Made by a program: the position numbers and the translations under genes. 64,000 nt of DNA, taken from positions 35,358-99,357 of the forward strand of contig CAMBFZ010000016.1 of the NCBI GenBank assembly GCA_945866125.1. The letters are read 5' to 3'. The notes below the pieces were generated by a model. It worked only from the letters and a program-made list of their open reading frames with translations, had not been told where the DNA came from and searched no databases. Origin of the DNA: Bordetella parapertussis. GTDB lineage: Bacteria; Pseudomonadota; Gammaproteobacteria; Burkholderiales; Burkholderiaceae_D. Of this stretch, positions 7,841-16,668 are shown piece after piece; positions within the stretch are counted from its first letter, which is position 1, and the number at the start of each line of letters is the position of its first letter.

Positions 7841-8413
7841 TTAATTGGCCTGTTTTTTTGTTGCGAGGCCGACTTCGAAAAACGTATACGACAAAGTAAT
7901 TGTCTTGATGCTTTTCGGCAGCGCCGGATCAATATAAAAACTCACAGGCATTTGCCGGGCTTCATTGGGCCCGAGCGTTTGCTGCTTAAAACAAAAACAA
8001 TCGAGTTTGCGGAAGTGAACCGCGGCCTCTTGCGGGGCATAACTCGGAATCGCTTGCGCCTGCATACTGCGCGACTGCGTATTCACGACTTCATAAATCA
8101 CCTGCGCCATCTCACCGGGGTGCACATCAATACTGGGCACTGTCGGGCGAAAGCGCCACGGCCCCTGCGTGTTGGCATCAAACTCTACCGTTACCGTACG
8201 ACTCGCGTCGACCTGCGAATTGACGGACCCGACAACTTTTGTTTCCTGTACCGCCAACACGTTAATGCCCGTGATCTCACAAATCTTTTTGTACAACGGT
8301 ATCAACGAATAACCAAAACCAAACATCAGTACCGCAATCAACATCAGCTTGCCGAGCATGCGGACGTTGTTTCTACCTTGTCGATCTTTACGCGCCTGCT
8401 GCCTGACGTCCAT
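7841..8413 (-). CDS. ctaG: COX11/CtaG copper-insertion protein
   Basis: Periplasm-facing assembly factor that supplies copper to the CuB site of subunit I. The 190-residue protein has one N-terminal span (about 20-40) and an immunoglobulin-like copper-binding domain. The hallmark CFCF motif is visible at residues 139-142 (KLDCFCFKQQ), with Cys139 and Cys141 as copper ligands. The C-terminal strand ITLSYTFFEV is also typical. It lies two bases downstream of the 35-residue oxidase assembly peptide. Confidence 0.95.
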   Translation of the reverse strand: MDVRQQARKDRQGRNNVRMLGKLMLIAVLMFGFGYSLIPLYKKICEITGINVLAVQETKVVGSVNSQVDASRTVTVEFDANTQGPWRFRPTVPSIDVHPGEMAQVIYEVVNTQSRSMQAQAIPSYAPQEAAVHFRKLDCFCFKQQTLGPNEARQMPVSFYIDPALPKSIKTITLSYTFFEVGLATKKQAN

Positions 8414-8414
8414 T

Positions 8415-8522
8415 TCAGCTTAGCCAGGCCTGCTTAATGATCACGCCGAAAAAAAATACCACCGCAACAGACAAAAGAATCAGTGCCGTGCGCAGATTGC
8501 CAGGTTTGTTTTGATTTGACAT
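8415..8522 (-). CDS. Cytochrome oxidase small assembly peptide (35 aa)
   Basis: A very short reading frame found by reading the gap between ctaD and COX11. It encodes 35 residues: a polar N-terminus (MSNQNKPGNLRT), one membrane helix (ALILLSVAVVFFFGVII), and a KQAWLS end. It stops one base before the COX11 ATG, and a GGA-containing Shine-Dalgarno-like stretch (CTGGAACGT) precedes the ATG. Burkholderiales oxidase operons commonly carry an annotated cytochrome oxidase small assembly protein of this size and position. Composition, spacing and placement support it; no catalytic role is implied. Confidence 0.75.
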   Translation of the reverse strand: MSNQNKPGNLRTALILLSVAVVFFFGVIIKQAWLS

Positions 8523-8566
8523 ACGTTCCAGTTTGCCGGCGGCTTCACACCGCCGGCATCACAACA

Positions 8567-10165
8567 TTACTTAACAACGGGCGGAGTTTCAAAGGTATGG
8601 AAAGGCGCCGGGCTAGGCACGGTCCACTCCAGGCCTTCAGCGCCATCCCATGGCTTATCCGCTGCTTTTTCACCACCCCGAATCGAGGGCAACAGCACCG
8701 CAAACAAGAAATACACTTGCGAAAGACCGAACCCAAACGCGCCGATGGTGGCGATCTGATTGAAATCAGTGAATTGCGCGGCGTAGTCAGCGTAACGACG
8801 GGGCATGCCAGCCAATCCCAGGAAGTGCATTGGGAAGAAGGTGACGTTGAACGTAATCAGCGACGCCCAGAAGTGGACTTTGCCGCGCGTCTCGTTGTAC
8901 ATAAAGCCGGTCCACTTTGGCGCCCAATAGTAGAAACCGGCGAACAAGGAGAACAGGGAGCCAGCGACCAGCACGTAATGGAAGTGCGCCACCACGTAAT
9001 AGGTATCTTGCATCTGGATGTCGATCGGGGTCACGGCCAAAATCAGACCGGTAAAGCCACCCATCGTAAAGACGAAGATGAAGCCGATCGCAAACAGCAT
9101 CGGGGTCTCAAAGGTCATCGAACCGCGCCACATGGTCGCAATCCAGTTGAACACTTTCACGCCGGTTGGCACGGCGATGAGCATCGTCGCGTACATGAAA
9201 AACAGCTGGCTCGTGACCGGCATACCGGTGGCGAACATGTGATGCGCCCAGACGATGAAGGACAGAATCGCGATCGACGCAGTGGCATACACCATTGACG
9301 CATAACCGAACAAGGTCTTGCGGGCAAACGCAGGAATGATTTGCGAGACGATACCAAAGCCCGGCAAAATCATGATGTACACCTCGGGATGACCAAAGAA
9401 CCAGAAAATGTGTTGGTACATCACCGGGTCACCACCACCGGCGGCGTTAAAGAATGATGTGCCGAAATGACGGTCCGTCAAGGTCATCGTGATCGCGCCT
9501 GCCAACACCGGCATCACTGCAATCAGCAAGTAGGCCGTAATCAGCCAGGTCCAAGCGAACATCGGCATTTTCATCAATGTCATGCCAGGCGCGCGCATGT
9601 TCAGGATGGTGGTCACGATGTTGATTGAACCCATGATCGACGAGGCGCCCATGATGTGCATCGCGAAGATACCCATATCCATGCCGATACCCATCTGGGT
9701 CGACAGTGGCGCATACAGCGTCCAACCGGCAGCTGTAGCACCGCCCGGCACCAGGAAGGACGACATCAGCAGAATCGCCGCCGGTGGCAGCAGCCAGAAT
9801 GAGAAGTTATTCATCCGCGCAAAGGCCATATCGGCCGCACCGATCTGCAACGGAATCATCCAGTTGGCAAAGCCGACGAAGGCCGGCATGATCGCGCCGA
9901 ACACCATGATCAGACCATGCATCGTGGTCAATTGATTAAAAAACTCAGGCACAAATAACTGCAGACCCGGCTTGAACAGCTCGGCACGAATGCCCAGCGC
10001 CAGCACACCGCCGGTCAGCAGCATGGTGAACGAGAACCAAAGGTACAAGGTACCGATGTCTTTATGGTTGGTCGCGTACAACCAGCGACGCCATCCGTGC
10101 GGATGATGGTCGTGCGCGTCGTGGCCGTCAGAATGACCGTGTGCGTGATCGATTGTTGTGCTCAT
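8567..10165 (-). CDS. ctaD: Cytochrome c oxidase subunit I
   Basis: Catalytic subunit with 12 spans holding heme a and the heme a3-CuB centre. Family motifs are plain: WWxF-type ligand region FWFFGHPEVYIMILPGFGI with the CuB histidine and cross-linked tyrosine, VWAHHMFATG with the two further CuB histidines, and YYVVAHFHYVLVAG with the heme a3 and heme a ligands. The protein is 532 residues, with a His/Asp-rich N-terminus (HAHGHSDGHDAHDHHPHG) seen in many betaproteobacterial homologues. It follows ctaC by 21 bases and belongs to the same operon. Confidence 0.98.
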   Translation of the reverse strand: MSTTIDHAHGHSDGHDAHDHHPHGWRRWLYATNHKDIGTLYLWFSFTMLLTGGVLALGIRAELFKPGLQLFVPEFFNQLTTMHGLIMVFGAIMPAFVGFANWMIPLQIGAADMAFARMNNFSFWLLPPAAILLMSSFLVPGGATAAGWTLYAPLSTQMGIGMDMGIFAMHIMGASSIMGSINIVTTILNMRAPGMTLMKMPMFAWTWLITAYLLIAVMPVLAGAITMTLTDRHFGTSFFNAAGGGDPVMYQHIFWFFGHPEVYIMILPGFGIVSQIIPAFARKTLFGYASMVYATASIAILSFIVWAHHMFATGMPVTSQLFFMYATMLIAVPTGVKVFNWIATMWRGSMTFETPMLFAIGFIFVFTMGGFTGLILAVTPIDIQMQDTYYVVAHFHYVLVAGSLFSLFAGFYYWAPKWTGFMYNETRGKVHFWASLITFNVTFFPMHFLGLAGMPRRYADYAAQFTDFNQIATIGAFGFGLSQVYFLFAVLLPSIRGGEKAADKPWDGAEGLEWTVPSPAPFHTFETPPVVK

Positions 10166-10186
10166 CTGATTCTCCTGATAGGTCGA

Positions 10187-11341
10187 TTACTTGCGCGCAG
10201 CCAGAACTTCAGCCGGTTGAACGATATTTTGCTGGGCTTTGTTAGACCAGTTGTTGCGGGTGTAGGTAATCACCGCAGCAATTTCGGTATCGGTCAGGGT
10301 CTTCCAAGCTGGCATCGCATTTTTGCCGTTGAGCAAAAGGTGAACCTGGCCGTCTTTCGGACCATTGACCACTTGCGAGCCGTCCAGCGCAGGGAAAGCG
10401 CCAGGCACACCCTTACCGGTGGCCTGATGGCAGGCGACGCAATTAGCGGCGTAGACTTTTTCACCCTTCTGCGCCAACTCGGCGACAGTCCAGGTCTTGT
10501 TGGGATCTTCGGCAGCAGCATTCATGCCCTTGGTCTTCTCGGCAACCCACTTCGCGTAGTCTTCATCGCTGACAACATTGACGACGATCGGCATGAATGC
10601 GTGCTCTTTGCCGCACAGCTCGTAGCAATTGCCCCGATAAGTGCCTACTTTTTCAGCCTTGAACCAGGCGTCGCGCACAAAACCAGGAATCGCATCCTGC
10701 TTGACGCCAAGAGCAGGCACGCCCCATGCGTGAATGACGTCATTGGCAGTGGTGACGATACGGATTTTTTTGTTGACCGGCACGACCAGCGGGTTGTCCA
10801 CTTCGATCAGGTAATTGTCGCCCTTATCGGCAAGATTGTGGATCTGGTCACGCGGGGTCGACAGCGCCGAGTAAAAAGTGATCCCTTCGCCCTCGCCTTT
10901 GAGGTAGTCGTAATTCCATTTCCACTGCATGCCCGTGGCTTTAACGGTGATATCCGCGTTGGACGTGTCTTTCATCGCGACCACGGTCTTGGTCGCTGGC
11001 AGCGCCATCAGCACCACAATCAGGAAAGGTACGATCGTCCAGGCAATCTCAACCGTGGTGCTCTCATGGAAGCTGGCAGATTTGTGGCCCAATGATTTGC
11101 GGTGCTTGAGAATAGAGTAAAACATCACACCAAACACAGCGAGGAAAATAGCGATGCAGATGCCCATCATCCAGTTGTGCAACATGTAGATGTCAGCCGC
11201 AACGGAAGTCACTGGCGGTTGAAAGTTGAGCTGTCGTACAGCAGGGCCGCCGACCATATCAGTCACAGCAAATGATGAGCCCGACATCAGCATCCCTGCA
11301 GCAGCCAGCAGCGTTGGTAATAGGCGCTTCCCGTGTTTCAT
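10187..11341 (-). CDS. ctaC: Cytochrome c oxidase subunit II with fused cytochrome c domain
   Basis: Electron-entry subunit. A signal peptide (about 1-25) is followed by two membrane spans (about 57-78 and 100-118) and the periplasmic cupredoxin domain. CuA ligands are visible as His204, Cys239, Cys243, His247 and Met250 (CYELCGKEHAFM). Unlike the simplest aa3 type, a C-terminal cytochrome c domain is present, with the CVACH heme motif at 301-305 and a distal Met in KNAMPAW. This gives the caa3-like layout at 384 residues. A GAGGA Shine-Dalgarno precedes the ATG. It is the first structural gene of the operon. Confidence 0.97.
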   Translation of the reverse strand: MKHGKRLLPTLLAAAGMLMSGSSFAVTDMVGGPAVRQLNFQPPVTSVAADIYMLHNWMMGICIAIFLAVFGVMFYSILKHRKSLGHKSASFHESTTVEIAWTIVPFLIVVLMALPATKTVVAMKDTSNADITVKATGMQWKWNYDYLKGEGEGITFYSALSTPRDQIHNLADKGDNYLIEVDNPLVVPVNKKIRIVTTANDVIHAWGVPALGVKQDAIPGFVRDAWFKAEKVGTYRGNCYELCGKEHAFMPIVVNVVSDEDYAKWVAEKTKGMNAAAEDPNKTWTVAELAQKGEKVYAANCVACHQATGKGVPGAFPALDGSQVVNGPKDGQVHLLLNGKNAMPAWKTLTDTEIAAVITYTRNNWSNKAQQNIVQPAEVLAARK

Positions 11342-11384
11342 AGTGTCCTCAAAAGCCTAATTAAAATTTTGTTGTTTCAGTCGT

Positions 11385-11840
11385 TCAATGCAACTGGGCC
11401 TGGCAATCACCAAGCTCCCTTGTCAGCTCACGGGCAAATTCGCGCCGTTTTCGCTCTGTCAAAAACCTGCCGACCTCGACCCGATCACCATTGGCCTCAA
11501 GCCCGATCAATCCATGCCGCAACACAGGCATCGCCACTTTCGTTCGCCGGGCATCCAAACTGAATTGCCTTGTTTTATCTGCTCGCACCAGCGCTACGAT
11601 CAGATTCGCATCACGCAACGCAATGTGCTCGCGGTCGCTCGCATGGCGCCCAAAAATCACAAATGCAACCGCTACGGCAGTCATCTCGACGATCGCAAAC
11701 ACCATGACCAGCCAGGCGCCATGCATCGTGAAGTAAGCCGCCACCAAAAACGACGCGGTACACAAGCCCGCATAAGCTTTGACCAGCTGCCGGGGCGATA
11801 TCGAGCAATTTTGCTTCAAGATCCACTCACGCGTCGCCAT
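11385..11840 (-). CDS. DUF2244-family membrane protein
   Basis: About 151 residues, beginning MATREWILKQNCSISP, followed by two adjacent membrane helices (about 27-45 and 50-70) and a soluble C-terminal domain containing RVEVGRFLTERKRREFARELT. This is the pattern of DUF2244, often found beside ctaC in beta- and alphaproteobacteria; its function is unknown. I prefer the internal ATG at 11840 over one 33 bases earlier because an AAAGG stretch sits just upstream at the right spacing. Its stop is 43 bases before the ctaC start, so co-transcription with the oxidase genes is possible. Confidence 0.78.
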   Translation of the reverse strand: MATREWILKQNCSISPRQLVKAYAGLCTASFLVAAYFTMHGAWLVMVFAIVEMTAVAVAFVIFGRHASDREHIALRDANLIVALVRADKTRQFSLDARRTKVAMPVLRHGLIGLEANGDRVEVGRFLTERKRREFARELTRELGDCQAQLH

Positions 11841-11995
11841 CGCACAACACCTTTTTCGGGAAATTGGCTGCAAATGAACTACATAAAACCGAATGAGTAT
11901 AAGTCAAAAGATAATTACTCGCCAAGAGGAAACACGAGATTTGACTGAGCAAACTGGACAGAAACTGGGCAGTAATTTTTCAAGCCACTGAGTCG

Positions 11996-12931
11996 CTACC
12001 GATTCAGATCGAAACGCACGATGCTTTCTCCGCTGCCAGTTTTCTTTGGCGCAGCCCTGAATGCATGTCCGTAAATGACCTCCACGGTGAGATTGAGCAG
12101 GCCGTCCGCACCGCGCTGCTCGTCGATCGACCGCAGCACACGCCCCCACTGCGCACGACCCCACAATGACCGCCGACGCGTAGTCAGCGGATTCCCTCCG
12201 AAGGCTTGCACGTCAGATAACATTTTCGCGGCCGATGAATAAGTAATATTGATTTTTTCCATATCCATGACCGGCGTAGCAAAGCCTGCATCAACGAGCA
12301 TGTCGCCAAAATCATGCAGATCAACAAACGGCAACACCGCGTGCGCCTCCCCTGCCGCGGCGAATGCCGTACGCACCTGCGCAAAGGTGTCGGGCCCGAA
12401 ACAGGAAAACATCAGCAGGCCTTCAACCCGCAAAACCCGGTGCCACTCCTGAAAAACCAGGTCCGGCTGCGGATGCCAATGCAAAGCAAGATTGGACCAG
12501 ACTAGGTCGACCCGCGCAGCCGGCAAAGGTAAGCGGGCAAAATCGCCGCAAGCCAGCAGGGCACTCCCCGGCGCCGGACGGGCGCGCACAAGACCGATCA
12601 AACGCTGCATCGATGACCTGCCCTGTGCCGCCTGATCGCGGGCCGCCATTAACATCGCAGCGGATGCGTCCACCCCAAGCAATGCGGCTGTAGGAAACGA
12701 CTGATGCAGCGCCAGTAAATCCTGTCCCTCGCCACACCCGGCGTCGAGCACACAGGCTGGTCGGGTTTTGATGAGGGCGAGGCGTTCAAACATGCGGCCG
12801 GAAATTTCGCGCCGTAAAAACTGTGATTCGGCCACCCGGGGTGGGCGCGCGAATAATTGACGCACACGGATCAGCGAGATCGGCGCACTTTGTTTTGTAC
12901 TGCCTGAAAAATCTTTCGGTGGCGAAGACAT
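11996..12931 (-). CDS. BioC-like SAM-dependent methyltransferase
   Basis: Class I methyltransferase resembling malonyl-ACP O-methyltransferase BioC, which masks malonyl-ACP to begin biotin synthesis. The SAM-binding motif I is VLDAGCGEGQD near residues 62-72, motif II follows at LLGVDASAAML, and the typical VDLVWSNLALHWHPQPDLVFQEWHRVL block is present. At 311 residues it has an N-terminal extension but the BioC start region (FDRAA-like) is only weakly represented, so the substrate is not certain. The frame stays open upstream, but those residues would overlap comF and have no conserved content. I start at MSSPPKDF, which leaves a 63-base divergent promoter region. Confidence 0.75.
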   Translation of the reverse strand: MSSPPKDFSGSTKQSAPISLIRVRQLFARPPRVAESQFLRREISGRMFERLALIKTRPACVLDAGCGEGQDLLALHQSFPTAALLGVDASAAMLMAARDQAAQGRSSMQRLIGLVRARPAPGSALLACGDFARLPLPAARVDLVWSNLALHWHPQPDLVFQEWHRVLRVEGLLMFSCFGPDTFAQVRTAFAAAGEAHAVLPFVDLHDFGDMLVDAGFATPVMDMEKINITYSSAAKMLSDVQAFGGNPLTTRRRSLWGRAQWGRVLRSIDEQRGADGLLNLTVEVIYGHAFRAAPKKTGSGESIVRFDLNR

Positions 12932-12994
12932 GATGCTTGTGCGGCGTGCAGACGGTGAGATAATGCCGCGCAGTGTACACGCCCCTCTCTGGCA

Positions 12995-13777
12995 ATGCCG
13001 ATCGCCGACTTTTTCCTCCCACTCACTACGCCGCTTAGGCTGCTCGCACGGGCGCACGCCCTGTTGAATGGTCTGCTGCCCGGACACTGCGCATTGTGCG
13101 GCGAGACGGTTGATATCGCCGCTGAACCAGCACGCCTTCCTTGCTTGTGCTCCTATTGCGATGCCCGCTTTTTCACAGGGCAGCCGCACCGCTGCCCGGT
13201 TTGCGCGCGCACGCTGAAGGACACCACACCGGGCGTGCGCTGCGGGCCTTGCCAGACCACGCCGCCGGCCTTTGATGCGACGATTGTGGCGTGTGATTAT
13301 GTTGCCCCTGCAGACCATCTGGTACAGAACCTGAAATTTCATGCACAGCTAGCGATGGCGCCTTTGTTTGCGCAGTTGTTGCTGCGCGCTTTGCCCTCGC
13401 GCGATGCACTGGCGGCTGATTTCATCACAGGCGTACCCTTGTCGCGCAATCGACTATCTGCACGTGGATTTAATCAGGCAATCGAAATTGCCCGACCACT
13501 GGCAAAGCAGCTGAACCTGCCGCTGCTACCGCAACTTTGTACGCGGGTGCGAGATACCGAAGCGCAGGCTAGCCTGCCTTTGCCGCAAAGACGGGTTAAC
13601 ATGCGCGGCGCATTCATCGTCACGCCCGGAGCACCTACGCTGACCCACAAAACTGTGATCGTAGTCGACGATGTGATCACCACCGGCCACACACTGCATG
13701 AATTGGCCGCCTGCTTAAAACGTTATGGCGCCACACGCGTCGTTAATCTCGTGCTTGCCCGCGCGCAAGCGCACTGA
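12995..13777 (+). CDS. comF: ComF family protein (double zinc ribbon and phosphoribosyltransferase domain)
   Basis: A 260-residue ComF-type protein. The N-terminal zinc ribbon has four Cys pairs or singles (HCALCGE, CLCSYC, RCPVCAR, RCGPC). The C-terminal PRTase-like domain contains the PRPP-binding loop VIVVDDVITTGHTL near 222-235 and the ComF signature RLSARGFNQAIEIA. ComF is needed for DNA uptake during natural transformation in several bacteria and has also been linked to DNA repair functions. It is divergent from the bioC-like gene and followed by trmL with a 28-base gap. Confidence 0.9.
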   Translation: MPIADFFLPLTTPLRLLARAHALLNGLLPGHCALCGETVDIAAEPARLPCLCSYCDARFFTGQPHRCPVCARTLKDTTPGVRCGPCQTTPPAFDATIVACDYVAPADHLVQNLKFHAQLAMAPLFAQLLLRALPSRDALAADFITGVPLSRNRLSARGFNQAIEIARPLAKQLNLPLLPQLCTRVRDTEAQASLPLPQRRVNMRGAFIVTPGAPTLTHKTVIVVDDVITTGHTLHELAACLKRYGATRVVNLVLARAQAH

Positions 13778-13805
13778 TTGCGACCACCCTTTGCAGGAGA
13801 CGATC

Positions 13806-14276
13806 TTGTTTCACGTTGTATTGGTTGAACCGGAAATACCGCCTAATACAGGCAACATCATTCGCCTGTGCGCCAATACGGGCGCACAGTTGCATCTGAT
13901 CGAGCCGCTCGGCTTTCCGCTCGATGATGCCAAGATGCGTCGCGCGGGGCTTGATTATCATGACTATGCAACGATGCAGGTACATAAGAACTGGCAGGCG
14001 TTTTTGGACAGCGCAAAACCGGATATGACACGATTATTTGCCCTCACCACACATGGCGCTACTTCCTTTGCCGCGCTCGCTTTTCGGCCGGGCGATGTAT
14101 TTGTATTCGGCTCCGAGACACGAGGCCTGGCGCCAGAATTGCGAGAATCGTTTCCGGTCTCGCAACGCCTGCGGTTACCGATGCAACCCGATAACCGTAG
14201 CTTGAATTTATCCAATACGGTGGCCGTGGTGGTCTATGAAGCATGGCGTCAAAACGGTTTTGCCGGCGGTGCCTAG
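13806..14276 (+). CDS. trmL: tRNA (cytidine/uridine-34 2'-O)-methyltransferase TrmL
   Basis: SPOUT-family enzyme that 2'-O-methylates the wobble base of certain leucine tRNAs. The SAM-binding trefoil-knot motifs are present: NTGNIIRLCANTG near the start, VFVFGSETRGLAP in the middle and LPMQPDNRSLNLSNTVAVVVYE at the C-terminus. I choose a TTG start. It has an AGGAGA Shine-Dalgarno five bases upstream and gives 156 residues, the family's normal length. The earlier in-frame ATG would overlap comF by 53 bases and add an unrelated leader. Confidence 0.93.
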   Translation: MFHVVLVEPEIPPNTGNIIRLCANTGAQLHLIEPLGFPLDDAKMRRAGLDYHDYATMQVHKNWQAFLDSAKPDMTRLFALTTHGATSFAALAFRPGDVFVFGSETRGLAPELRESFPVSQRLRLPMQPDNRSLNLSNTVAVVVYEAWRQNGFAGGA

Positions 14277-14308
14277 CCCACACCAACGTTCGTTTTTTAT
14301 TTGACGCC

Positions 14309-14314
14309 TATAAT
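14309..14314 (+). promoter_or_regulatory. Possible -10 element for the copper chaperone gene
   Basis: A perfect TATAAT lies about 41 bases before the chaperone ATG. No convincing -35 hexamer is seen at the usual distance, so an activator-dependent promoter is possible. Only the -10 match is direct. Confidence 0.4.
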
Positions 14315-14354
14315 TGTTGCAGCGATTTTCCCCTTCTCTTTTCTAGGAACTTTC

Positions 14355-14858
14355 ATGTCAGCCAAATCATTTTTCGCCATTGCCGCTTTATTTGCAACGA
14401 CCATCGTTCACGCTCATAGCTTTAAGGTAGGTGATATTGAAATCGAACATCCGCACGCACGTGTCACGGTGGGCAAACAAGCCAATGGCGCGGCCTATAT
14501 GGAAATCGAAAATAAAGGCAAAACCGATGATGCCTTGCTTTCAGCAAGCTCACCCGTTGCCGATAGCGTGGAAGTGCACACGATGCGCATGGAAGGCGAT
14601 GTGATGAAAATGCGCGCAGTGGACAGTCTCGAGATCAAGGCCGGCGACGAAGTAAAAATGAAGCCGGGCGAGGGCTATCACATCATGCTAATGGGTTTGA
14701 AAAATCCGCTCAAGGCAGGTGAGAAATTTCCGATGACACTCACATTTCGTCAAGCAGGCACTGTAAAGATTACCGTGCATGTGAGCGACAAAGGTGCCAC
14801 CGGCAAGCCGGGCAAAATGGACGATCAGGGCGGCGCGCACGAACATCATAATCACTAA
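14355..14858 (+). CDS. PCu(A)C-type periplasmic copper chaperone
   Basis: Secreted Cu(I) chaperone of the PCu(A)C/DUF461 family that can hand copper to the CuA centre of cytochrome oxidase, directly or through SCO1. A signal peptide covers about residues 1-22 (ending VHAHS). The His/Met copper site is visible: HTMRM followed about 25 residues later by MKPGEGYHIMLMGL. A His-rich tail (GGAHEHHNH) may bind extra copper. The ATG has an AGGAA Shine-Dalgarno; an upstream in-frame TTG would place extra residues before the signal peptide. Placement between the oxidase locus and the copper-resistance trio fits. Confidence 0.9.
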   Translation: MSAKSFFAIAALFATTIVHAHSFKVGDIEIEHPHARVTVGKQANGAAYMEIENKGKTDDALLSASSPVADSVEVHTMRMEGDVMKMRAVDSLEIKAGDEVKMKPGEGYHIMLMGLKNPLKAGEKFPMTLTFRQAGTVKITVHVSDKGATGKPGKMDDQGGAHEHHNH

Positions 14859-15003
14859 CATCGTCAGCGCATGACGCACATCATGCGCGGCAGGCAGTCA
14901 GTGATTGGCCTGCCCGCGTGTTGATGAATCATCAAACGCCGCGATTACCCGAATCTGGTCGGGTGGGCGGCTGGTGCGGCTGGTGCCGTTACACCTTGTG
15001 CGT

Positions 15004-15315
15004 TTACTTCTCAATCCGGGTCAGCAGGATCACCCCATTGACCCGTTGGGCCACAAAACGAACCGCGTCACCCACTTGAAGCGTATCCAGCATGGCCGGA
15101 TCACTGACCCGAAACGCCATCGTCATACCCTGCATCTCGAGATTCAAAATCGGGCCATGCCTAAGTGTGAGCTTGCCGGCCCCCTTATCTATCTTGATGA
15201 CTTCGCCCGCCGTCATCGGCACCGGCGCCTCGTGCTGCACTGACTCGCTCGCGGCGCGCAACGATGGCGCAGACAATAACATTAACAACACAACACCCAA
15301 GCGCAACATTGTCAT
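15004..15315 (-). CDS. CusF-like periplasmic copper-binding protein
   Basis: A 103-residue exported protein with a signal peptide (cleavage near ALRAAS) and an OB-fold CusF-like domain. The CusF copper site His-x7-Trp-x2-Met-x-Met aligns with RHGPILNLEMQGMTM here. The His and both C-terminal Met are kept but the capping Trp is Met. This substitution is common in shorter CusF relatives and should weaken the cation-pi contact while keeping Cu(I) binding. It is the last gene of a minus-strand set with the multicopper oxidase and TolC-type lipoprotein, 12 bases after the former. Confidence 0.85.
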   Translation of the reverse strand: MTMLRLGVVLLMLLSAPSLRAASESVQHEAPVPMTAGEVIKIDKGAGKLTLRHGPILNLEMQGMTMAFRVSDPAMLDTLQVGDAVRFVAQRVNGVILLTRIEK

Positions 15316-15327
15316 TCCTTTCGCCCA

Positions 15328-16656
15328 TTAAGGCTTGTGATGCCGATGCTCTGCCGCTGCCGGCGCAGTCGGCACACCCGAGTCAACCTCATAGGCACGC
15401 GACCCGGCCGGCGCGTCGTACCAGCCAGGATCGGTGTAGTCGCCCGCAGCCTGATCGGCACGCACTTTTAAGGTCGTGAACATACCACCCATTTCAATCG
15501 GGCCAAACGGCCCAGTACCCGTCATCATGGGCAAGGTATTGGCCGGCAGCGGCATCTCCATCTCGCCCATTTCGGCCATGCCCTTGCTACCCATGGCCAT
15601 GTAGTCAGGAATCAGGCGATTGATGCGCGCTGCAACTGCACGCTGATCGACACCGATCATGTTAGGCACGCCGTGTCCCATCGCGTTCATCGTGTGATGC
15701 GATTTGTGACAATGAAACGCCCAGTCGCCAAGCTCGGTGGCATTAAATTCAATCGCACGCATCTGCCCCACGCCGATGTCGACCGTGACCTCAGGCACCC
15801 GCGCCGTGATGGGGACAAAACCACCATCGGTGCCGGTGACTTCAAAACTGACACCATGCAAATGAATCGGATGGTTTGTCATGGTCAGGTTGCCGATACG
15901 AATACGAACTCGATCGTTGAGGCGACACGGCAACGCGTCAATGCCGGGAAAAACGCGACTGTTCCAGGTCCATAAATTAAAGTCGAGCATGGTGTTAGGG
16001 CGCGGCTTGAAACTACCGGGATCAATATCGTAGGCGTTCATCAAAAAGGCAAAATCCCGATCAACTTGCTGCGTCTGCGGGTCTTTAGGGTGGGTGATCC
16101 ACAGACCCATCATGCCCATGGCCATCTGCACCATTTCGTCCGCATGCGGGTGATACATAAAGGTACCGGCACGCTGCGCGGTAAATTCGTAGGCAAAGGT
16201 TTTGCCGGGCGCGATCTGCGGCTGCGTCAGACCGCCCACGCCATCCATGCCGTTCGGCAGCTGCTGGCCGTGCCAATGAATGGTGGTGTGTTCGGGCAGC
16301 TTGTTGGTGACGAACAAACGGACCCGATCTCCTTCCACGACCTCAATGGTAGGCCCGGGACTGGATCCGTTATAGCCCCATAGTTTGGCTGTCATGCCGG
16401 GGGCGATTTCACGCTCGACGATTTCAGCAACGAGATGAAATTCTTTCCAACCGTCTTTCATGCGCCAAGGCGCGCTCCAGCCATTCAGGGTCACAACGGG
16501 ATAAAACGGTCGGCCCTCTTTGGGCAAAGGCGGCGGCAACGTGCGCGCATGGGTGTTGCTGGCCGCTTCGGGCAACGATGCGGCACCAGCGCGGCTGACA
16601 GCGCCCGCTGCCATCGCGGTGGCAGCACCAGTCAAAAAATCTCTGCGGGAGACCAT
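15328..16656 (-). CDS. Tat-exported multicopper oxidase
   Basis: Periplasmic copper oxidase of the CopA/CueO-like group, probably oxidising Cu(I) to the less toxic Cu(II). A twin-arginine signal begins at residue 3 (SRRDFLTG). All four copper-binding blocks are seen in order: HWHG at 127-130, HPHAD near 168, HPIHLHG near 261, and HCHKSHHTMNAMGHG near 313. A Met-rich segment (MAMGSKGMAEMGEMEM) and a His-rich end follow. The order of blocks, with the last two not at the extreme C-terminus, is unusual compared with CueO. It lies 12 bases after the TolC-type gene. Confidence 0.9.
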   Translation of the reverse strand: MVSRRDFLTGAATAMAAGAVSRAGAASLPEAASNTHARTLPPPLPKEGRPFYPVVTLNGWSAPWRMKDGWKEFHLVAEIVEREIAPGMTAKLWGYNGSSPGPTIEVVEGDRVRLFVTNKLPEHTTIHWHGQQLPNGMDGVGGLTQPQIAPGKTFAYEFTAQRAGTFMYHPHADEMVQMAMGMMGLWITHPKDPQTQQVDRDFAFLMNAYDIDPGSFKPRPNTMLDFNLWTWNSRVFPGIDALPCRLNDRVRIRIGNLTMTNHPIHLHGVSFEVTGTDGGFVPITARVPEVTVDIGVGQMRAIEFNATELGDWAFHCHKSHHTMNAMGHGVPNMIGVDQRAVAARINRLIPDYMAMGSKGMAEMGEMEMPLPANTLPMMTGTGPFGPIEMGGMFTTLKVRADQAAGDYTDPGWYDAPAGSRAYEVDSGVPTAPAAAEHRHHKP

Positions 16657-16668
16657 CTCAAGATCCTC

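Noticed and set aside
10064..11095. 343-residue plus-strand frame opposite the oxidase subunit I and II genes
   Set aside because: It covers the ends of two certain genes in antisense, with no family motif or ribosome-binding site of note.
12932..13342. Long 5' extension of the BioC-like methyltransferase reading frame
   Set aside because: It runs antisense through comF, has no methyltransferase content, and a normal start at 12931 exists.
14886..14918. Terminator after the PCu(A)C chaperone gene
   Set aside because: A CGGCAGGC/GCCTGCC-type imperfect hairpin with a 12-base loop exists, but no T tract follows.
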